The notes under the pieces were generated by a model. That model was not told the origin of the DNA. It saw nothing but the letters and a program-made list of their open reading frames with translations, and did not search any database. A DNA stretch of 46,981 nucleotides from DASQBT01 sp049578545 (GTDB lineage: Bacteria > Pseudomonadota > Gammaproteobacteria > Burkholderiales > Thiobacillaceae): assembly GCA_049578545.1 (NCBI GenBank), contig JBAUMF010000051.1:1-46981 (forward strand), in the 5' to 3' direction. Shown piece by piece: positions 43,066 through 46,981 of the stretch. The translations under genes and the position numbers were made by a program. The first letter of the stretch is position 1, and every line of letters begins with the position of its first letter.

Positions 43066-43071
43066 TATAAT
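43066..43071 (+). promoter_or_regulatory. Candidate -10 box of yggX
   Basis: A perfect TATAAT 30 bases before the yggX ATG. No good -35 hexamer lies at the standard distance, so this promoter may be weak or activator-dependent. Confidence 0.35.
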
Positions 43072-43100
43072 GTCGCCAGTGCCACAAAGTGGAGTTAGAT

Positions 43101-43373
43101 ATGACCCGTATGGTGAACTGCGTAAAGCTTGGCCGGGAAGCGGAAGGGCTGGGCTTTCCCCCGGTGCCGGGAGAATTGGGCAAGAAAATATTCGAGAGTG
43201 TGTCCAAGGAGGCATGGACCGCCTGGACTCGTCATCAAACCATGCTGATCAATGAAAACCGGCTGAATCTGGCCGATCCCCAGGCGCGCAAGTATCTGAT
43301 GACACAAATGGAACAGTATTTCTTCGGCAACGGTGCCGATCAGCCCGCAGGCTACGTACCACCGAACAAGTAA
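43101..43373 (+). CDS. yggX: Oxidative damage protection / iron(II)-trafficking protein YggX
   Basis: 90 residues from the ATG at 43101 (GGAG ribosome site at 43091-43094). TRMVNCVKLGREAEGLGFPPVPGELGKKIF, AWTAWTRHQTMLINENRLNL and the end YFFGN...AGYVPP cover nearly the whole family pattern. The single conserved Cys6 is present. YggX protects iron-sulfur enzymes from superoxide damage in enterobacteria. It is 94 bases downstream of atpC and is followed by a strong terminator. Confidence 0.93.
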   Translation: MTRMVNCVKLGREAEGLGFPPVPGELGKKIFESVSKEAWTAWTRHQTMLINENRLNLADPQARKYLMTQMEQYFFGNGADQPAGYVPPNK

Positions 43374-43388
43374 ACGCCACTGCATCAA

Positions 43389-43420
43389 CAAGAACGGGCC
43401 AACAGGCCCGTTCTTGCTTT
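43389..43420. terminator. Intrinsic terminator between yggX and phoU
   Basis: 12-bp perfect stem CAAGAACGGGCC (43389-43400) / GGCCCGTTCTTG (43405-43416) with an AACA loop. The plus strand runs into CTTTCT. It sits between two convergent genes and may act in both directions, better for yggX. Confidence 0.75.
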
Positions 43421-43438
43421 CTGCCAAGGATGCTTTTC

Positions 43439-44140
43439 CTACTCAAGTTCCCTTTCCAGTTCTTCCAGCGAAGTGTGACGAATGTCCTTGCCCTTGACCA
43501 TGTACACGACGTATTCGGACATGTTCTTGGCATGGTCGCCCATGCGCTCGATAGCCTTGGCCACAAACAGTATGTCGATGAATACGGAAATAGTCCGCGG
43601 GTCTTCCATCATGAAGGTGATCAGGTGGCGCAGATTGAGGCGGAATTCCTCGTCCACCTGTTCATCCTGGCGCAGGATATCGGCAGCGCCGCTGGCGTCC
43701 ACCCGGGCAAAGCCGTCGAGTGCCTTTTTCAGCATGTCGAGCACCAGACTGGCCATGTATTTCACTTCGTTGAAGCGGGGCAGGCTGATCCGCTCCGAGG
43801 CATGAATCAGCTTGGCCATGCGCGCCACCTTGGCGGCTTCGTCACCGATACGCTCCAGGTCGGTGATGGTCTTCACCACCATCATCAACATGCGCAGATC
43901 GGATGCCGTCGGCTGGCGGCGGGCGATGATGTGTGCCACATCCTCGTCAATTGAGACCTCAAGCCCATTGACCTGGTGATCATGATTGATCACGTCATCC
44001 GCGAGGGCCATGTTACCTGCAGTCAGTGCTTCCACCGCACGGGTAATCTGCTCCTCGACCAAACCACCCATTTTGAGCACGCTGGCACGAACATTTTCCA
44101 GTTCCGTGTCAAATTGTTTGTAGGTATGTTCCATTGGCAT
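43439..44140 (-). CDS. phoU: Phosphate signalling protein PhoU
   Basis: 233 residues from the ATG at 44140 (MPMEHTYKQFD), chosen for the GGAGCCGGG ribosome site; a longer open frame upstream is not PhoU-like. Two three-helix repeats each carry the metal-binding ExxxD pattern (DLERIGDEAAKVARM in the first, AIERMGDHAKNMSEY in the second). PhoU links the Pst phosphate transporter to the PhoR kinase and restrains the Pho regulon. No pst or pho genes are near it here, so it may be a stand-alone copy. Confidence 0.93.
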   Translation of the reverse strand: MPMEHTYKQFDTELENVRASVLKMGGLVEEQITRAVEALTAGNMALADDVINHDHQVNGLEVSIDEDVAHIIARRQPTASDLRMLMMVVKTITDLERIGDEAAKVARMAKLIHASERISLPRFNEVKYMASLVLDMLKKALDGFARVDASGAADILRQDEQVDEEFRLNLRHLITFMMEDPRTISVFIDILFVAKAIERMGDHAKNMSEYVVYMVKGKDIRHTSLEELERELE

Positions 44141-44165
44141 ATCCCGGCTCCAAGTCCAAGTTAAA

Positions 44166-44171
44166 ATTATA
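44166..44171 (-). promoter_or_regulatory. Candidate -10 box of phoU
   Basis: Minus-strand TATAAT 26 bases before the phoU ATG. It is immediately preceded by a CCCG-TGC-GCGGG inverted repeat that could be an operator. No clear Pho box was found. Confidence 0.4.
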
Positions 44172-44219
44172 GCCCGCGCACGGGCGGCATATATGACAAA
44201 GAAGTTAAACGGATAAAAA

Positions 44220-44639
44220 CTAAGGGGCTTGAAAGTCAACCTGGTAGTTCTTGTCATCCAGGCTGAAAATCACGTTCCAATCAGAACGTGCTTGTGTACA
44301 TATGGGAAGGATGATTGATTTGGCCTTGAATTGCCCGCCCTGTCCCGCGGTGAAATCGTAACGGTTGAAACCCATGTCCATTCCACTCATCCGGAATTGG
44401 GCCGATACCTTCCGCACTGCAGGTGCATACAACTCGATGTCGAATGCCTCCATCGGTTTGGGGACGGCAGAAAATCGCAGGTGGACGGGCTGGCCGTGGT
44501 GCATGAAAGCGCAGCCCGCAACCGGGTTTTGGCAATCGATGACCTGCACGGCCGCGGGCATTGCTTGCTGATGCTTGGCCCATAAGGTCAATCCGGCCAG
44601 TGCAATCATGATGGCCAATGGAGTGAGCCAGGGTTTCAT
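44220..44639 (-). CDS. Uncharacterised membrane-anchored periplasmic protein with Met/His motifs
   Basis: 139 residues. An N-terminal hydrophobic segment (WLTPLAIMIALAGLTLWA) predicts a membrane anchor or signal. The remainder looks like a small beta-sandwich: FMHHGQPVHLRFSAVP, FDIELYAPAVRKVSAQF, then FRMSGMDMGFNRYDF and SIILPICTQARSDWNVIFSL. The MSGMDMG and MHH clusters and three Cys resemble copper-handling periplasmic proteins, but I do not recognise the family. Its start overlaps the upstream Nudix/ThiE-like gene by 4 bases, so it is co-translated with it. Confidence 0.7.
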   Translation of the reverse strand: MKPWLTPLAIMIALAGLTLWAKHQQAMPAAVQVIDCQNPVAGCAFMHHGQPVHLRFSAVPKPMEAFDIELYAPAVRKVSAQFRMSGMDMGFNRYDFTAGQGGQFKAKSIILPICTQARSDWNVIFSLDDKNYQVDFQAP

Positions 44640-45568
44640 TTCCAGACTTCCCGCAGCATCGCCACGCCATGCCCGCCATGAAGCACGGCATCGCTCAGGC
44701 TATCGGCTGTTTGCCCGCCCAGGGCAAAGACCGGCACAGGGCAGGCGGCCACCCATTCGGCAAATGTTGGCCAGCCGAGGGCGGGTTCTCCCGGGTGGCT
44801 TGGCGTGGGCAACACCGGCGAAAGCATGGCAAAGTCGGCCACCTCGCCCGCCTTTGCCAGTTCCTCCGGATTGTGGCACGAAGCACCTACCCATTCGATT
44901 TCGGGACGTGCCGAAAGGTTCATCAGGGCGGCGCTGTCCAGATGAATGCCATCAGCGCCGGATCGCCGCGCCATATCAAGGTCACCGCTCACCAGAACGA
45001 TGGCGCCGAACGGCCGGGCTTTGGCAACGACTTTGCAGGCCAGTTCAAGTCGTTCGGGCTCGGGGAGATTCTTGTCGCGGACCTGGATCAGCCGCAAGCC
45101 GTTTTCCAGCGCTGATTCCAGCTTCGGCAAGAAAGCCTCGAACCCGATCGACTGGGCGTGGCTGATGCCATAAACGGCCGGCAGTGACAGCGCCTTCAGC
45201 ACGGGGAAATTGGCTGGCAGCAGGGGTGCGACATCGCACTGCGCAGGCTTGACCCAGGCAAACGTCTGGCCTTCATGGGGATGCGGAACGCCCTGCCAGA
45301 GCCAGACACGGAAAAAATTCAGCCGCACGGTGGCGTGCGGGTATATGAAGATCTTTGTGATCCAGCGCGCAAAACGGGTTGGAACAATGCCCAGTTCTTC
45401 CATCAGCTCGCGGACCAGGGCGTGTTCAAGCGACTCGCCGGCTTCCACCTTGCCGCCAGGAAATTCCCAGTAGCCGGCATACACCTTGTCTTCGGGGCGG
45501 CTCGCCAGAAGTACCCTGCCGTCCGGCTGGCACAATATGGCGGCGACAACTTCGACGGGCTGAGACAT
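44636..45568 (-). CDS. Nudix hydrolase fused to a ThiE/TenI-like domain
   Basis: 310 residues from the ATG at 45568. A MutT-type Nudix domain (about 5-130) has a perfect Nudix box from G38 (GX5EX7REUXEEXGU, REL-MEELGI), which hydrolyses oxidised nucleotides such as 8-oxo-dGTP. A TIM-barrel thiamine-phosphate-synthase-like domain follows (about 145-310: RLIQVRDKN, GADGIHLDS, SCHNPEELAKA, LSPVLPTPSHPGEPALGW, VFALGGQ). Expected ThiE catalytic residues look replaced (SGD for the ND pair, SH for TK), so this half may be TenI-like. Such MutT-ThiE fusions are known in Proteobacteria. The ribosome site is weak. Confidence 0.88.
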   Translation of the reverse strand: MSQPVEVVAAILCQPDGRVLLASRPEDKVYAGYWEFPGGKVEAGESLEHALVRELMEELGIVPTRFARWITKIFIYPHATVRLNFFRVWLWQGVPHPHEGQTFAWVKPAQCDVAPLLPANFPVLKALSLPAVYGISHAQSIGFEAFLPKLESALENGLRLIQVRDKNLPEPERLELACKVVAKARPFGAIVLVSGDLDMARRSGADGIHLDSAALMNLSARPEIEWVGASCHNPEELAKAGEVADFAMLSPVLPTPSHPGEPALGWPTFAEWVAACPVPVFALGGQTADSLSDAVLHGGHGVAMLREVWK

Positions 45569-45723
45569 GCGCAAACGGTAATGGTGAATGAGCCGCACGC
45601 CGGGCGGCAGCAAAACGCGAATAGTACAGGATGAGGAGCCGCCCCCAGTCGATGGCTAGGGGGGCGGGCACCAGAGCGTCGTTGAAACTACCTGATCAAT
45701 CGAAAGATGTCTGGGACTGCGCG

Positions 45724-46590
45724 TCACAAGTCGCCATTGGCGCCAGCGCGCATGATTTCACCCATTTTTTGCCTGATTTCCCGGGCGCCTTTTTCCAGGT
45801 CGGAGTTAAGGCCCATCGATTGCTCATAGCCGCCCACCCAGTCCATGTTCCAATCTATCATCAGCAACCAGATGTTCTTGTCGGCATCTTCCATGACCGC
45901 GATGCGGCACGGCAGGAAGACAACGAACTCGGGGCTGATCTTCAGCAGGTCGCGTCCTACCTTGATGTCGCAATAGCTGTGGACTTCGATGCGGGGTGCA
46001 GTCTGATCGTTGAGCACGGCCCTGAAGTCTTTCCACATGAGGTTCTCGCCGACGTGTTTGAAGTTGAGCTGATTGGCTCGCAGGTTCATGGACTCCACCA
46101 CGTCGTCAAATGACAGGCCAGGCTTTGCCTTGATCTTGTAAGCCATCCAGTTCATGGCGTCCGACATCGACATGTGCATGATGTTGGTCATCATCGGCAT
46201 CATCATCTGCATCATCTGCAGTCTGGCCTCTTCAGGGATCACCGGGTGCATGGTATAGGGCTTTCTCGGCGCCTGGCCGGCTCCGGGTATGGGCAGCATG
46301 TTGGGCAGGATATAGGGGACAAAGGAAAAGGGCATTCCCCCATAAACGGGCAGGGCCATCTGGCTCAAATAGGGGTTGGCTCCAGGTGTCATCGAAACCG
46401 GGACAGCGATTGGATTCACCCACGGATTGGGCAGGGGTGCCGCTGGCATCGGCATGACGGGCTGTGCGACTTGGGGCGCGGGCTGTGCGACTTGGGGCGC
46501 GGGCTGCTCAGCCTGGGGCGATTGATCCGCCTGAGCAAAAGACATGACGAACAGGCTTGAAACAAGGCTGAGCCAATGAGATGTGCGCAT
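45724..46590 (-). CDS. Exported DUF302 domain protein with Met-rich segment
   Basis: 288 residues from the ATG at 46590 (GGAGGGG ribosome site). The signal peptide ends near FAQA. Then come a QPAPQVAQ tandem repeat, a Pro-rich region with several P-N-P/M-x-P motifs, and a remarkable Met-rich stretch around residues 125-147 (LQMMQMMMPMMTNIMHMSM). The DUF302 domain (about 150-265) has SYCDIKVGRDLLKISPEF, VVFLPCRIAVMEDADKNIWLLMIDWNMDW. DUF302 proteins are small alpha-beta proteins of unknown function, frequent in sulfur oxidisers. The Met cluster suggests copper or membrane binding; that is inference. Confidence 0.8.
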   Translation of the reverse strand: MRTSHWLSLVSSLFVMSFAQADQSPQAEQPAPQVAQPAPQVAQPVMPMPAAPLPNPWVNPIAVPVSMTPGANPYLSQMALPVYGGMPFSFVPYILPNMLPIPGAGQAPRKPYTMHPVIPEEARLQMMQMMMPMMTNIMHMSMSDAMNWMAYKIKAKPGLSFDDVVESMNLRANQLNFKHVGENLMWKDFRAVLNDQTAPRIEVHSYCDIKVGRDLLKISPEFVVFLPCRIAVMEDADKNIWLLMIDWNMDWVGGYEQSMGLNSDLEKGAREIRQKMGEIMRAGANGDL

Positions 46591-46879
46591 GGTAAGTATC
46601 CCCTCCAGCAAAATTATGTTGATTATCTATCCAGCTTGCATTAGCAATGCTTACTGGCTAACTATATAACAAGAAAGCAGGGAAGGTGACAGAATATATA
46701 TCAACTGCAGCTGTCCCTCGGTTCAGCCCGTTTCATTGCGAGGCAAGCTGCATGGGCGAAGCCCAGGCTTTTTGTCGTCCAATCCTTTTCGGGCGAGGAT
46801 GCTTTTGAACCATGCGCTGCGCGGTGCCGCCAGCACGCGAAACGGGGGCGTCTCCTATTGATCCGGCCAGCAAATAGTA

Positions 46880-46981
46880 TCAAGCCGCATACTTAACACG
46901 CGGGTCTTGGAAATAGGTTCTGACGCGCTTGGGAGATTGCGCCAGTTTCTGCATGTGTTCCGTTGCGGCGGCTCTCAGTTT
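46880..46981 (-). CDS. Partial gene, C-terminal end only
   Basis: The minus strand is open from the window edge to a TGA at 46880, giving a 33-residue tail (HMQKLAQSPKRVRTYFQDPR then VKYAA). Its basic-helical look and clean stop suggest a real C-terminus. I do not recognise the family. Confidence 0.45.
   Translation of the reverse strand, partial: KLRAAATEHMQKLAQSPKRVRTYFQDPRVKYAA

Overview
The window looks like chromosomal DNA of a betaproteobacterium, probably an autotrophic or sulfur/iron-oxidising relative of Sulfuricella, Thiobacillus or Gallionella. This placement is inferred from gene content and protein style, not from a marker gene. It holds a complete F-type ATP synthase operon, about 30 further intact genes, several decayed genes and no mobile element. 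I saw no tRNA, rRNA or CRISPR array.

Positions 1-5,450 hold scattered small genes separated by long, poor intergenic DNA: a PadR regulator, a single-haem cytochrome c, an outer-membrane MetA-type transporter, a methyltransferase, a TfoX-N-like protein, a DUF4156 lipoprotein and a wrecked universal stress protein gene. Positions 5,461-9,294 carry an MFS (UMF1) transporter, a BON-domain lipoprotein and the PA2779/PA2778 pair, which has an intrinsic terminator inside the second gene. Positions 9,592-14,308 (minus strand) are the conserved prkA-yeaH-spoVR stress operon, behind a strong sigma-54 promoter match and an NtrC-like site.

Positions 14,960-18,411 (minus) hold glucokinase and a cytoplasmic GH15 glucoamylase. 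A decayed stretch follows, then YceI, a SulP anion transporter and a beta-CASP metallo-beta-lactamase RNase on the plus strand. Positions 23,947-32,122 (minus) are a co-directional run: an HDOD histidine kinase, a receiver-PAS-GGDEF-EAL response regulator, then a full polyamine ABC transporter (potA-B-C-D). This suggests a link between polyamine uptake and cyclic-di-GMP signalling.

Positions 32,301-35,830 (plus) carry cell-envelope genes: a PBP7-type endopeptidase, an AEC transporter, an FKBP lipoprotein and an OmpA-like protein with calcium-binding type repeats. Positions 36,027-43,006 are atpIBEFHAGDC, followed by yggX. The minus-strand end has phoU, a small Met-rich-motif protein overlapping a Nudix/ThiE-like fusion, a Met-rich DUF302 protein and the tail of one more gene.

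The most unusual signals are two perfect terminators that overlap or touch the start of the next gene, the sigma-54/NtrC architecture at prkA, the kinase/c-di-GMP/polyamine run, and an internally deleted uspA remnant.
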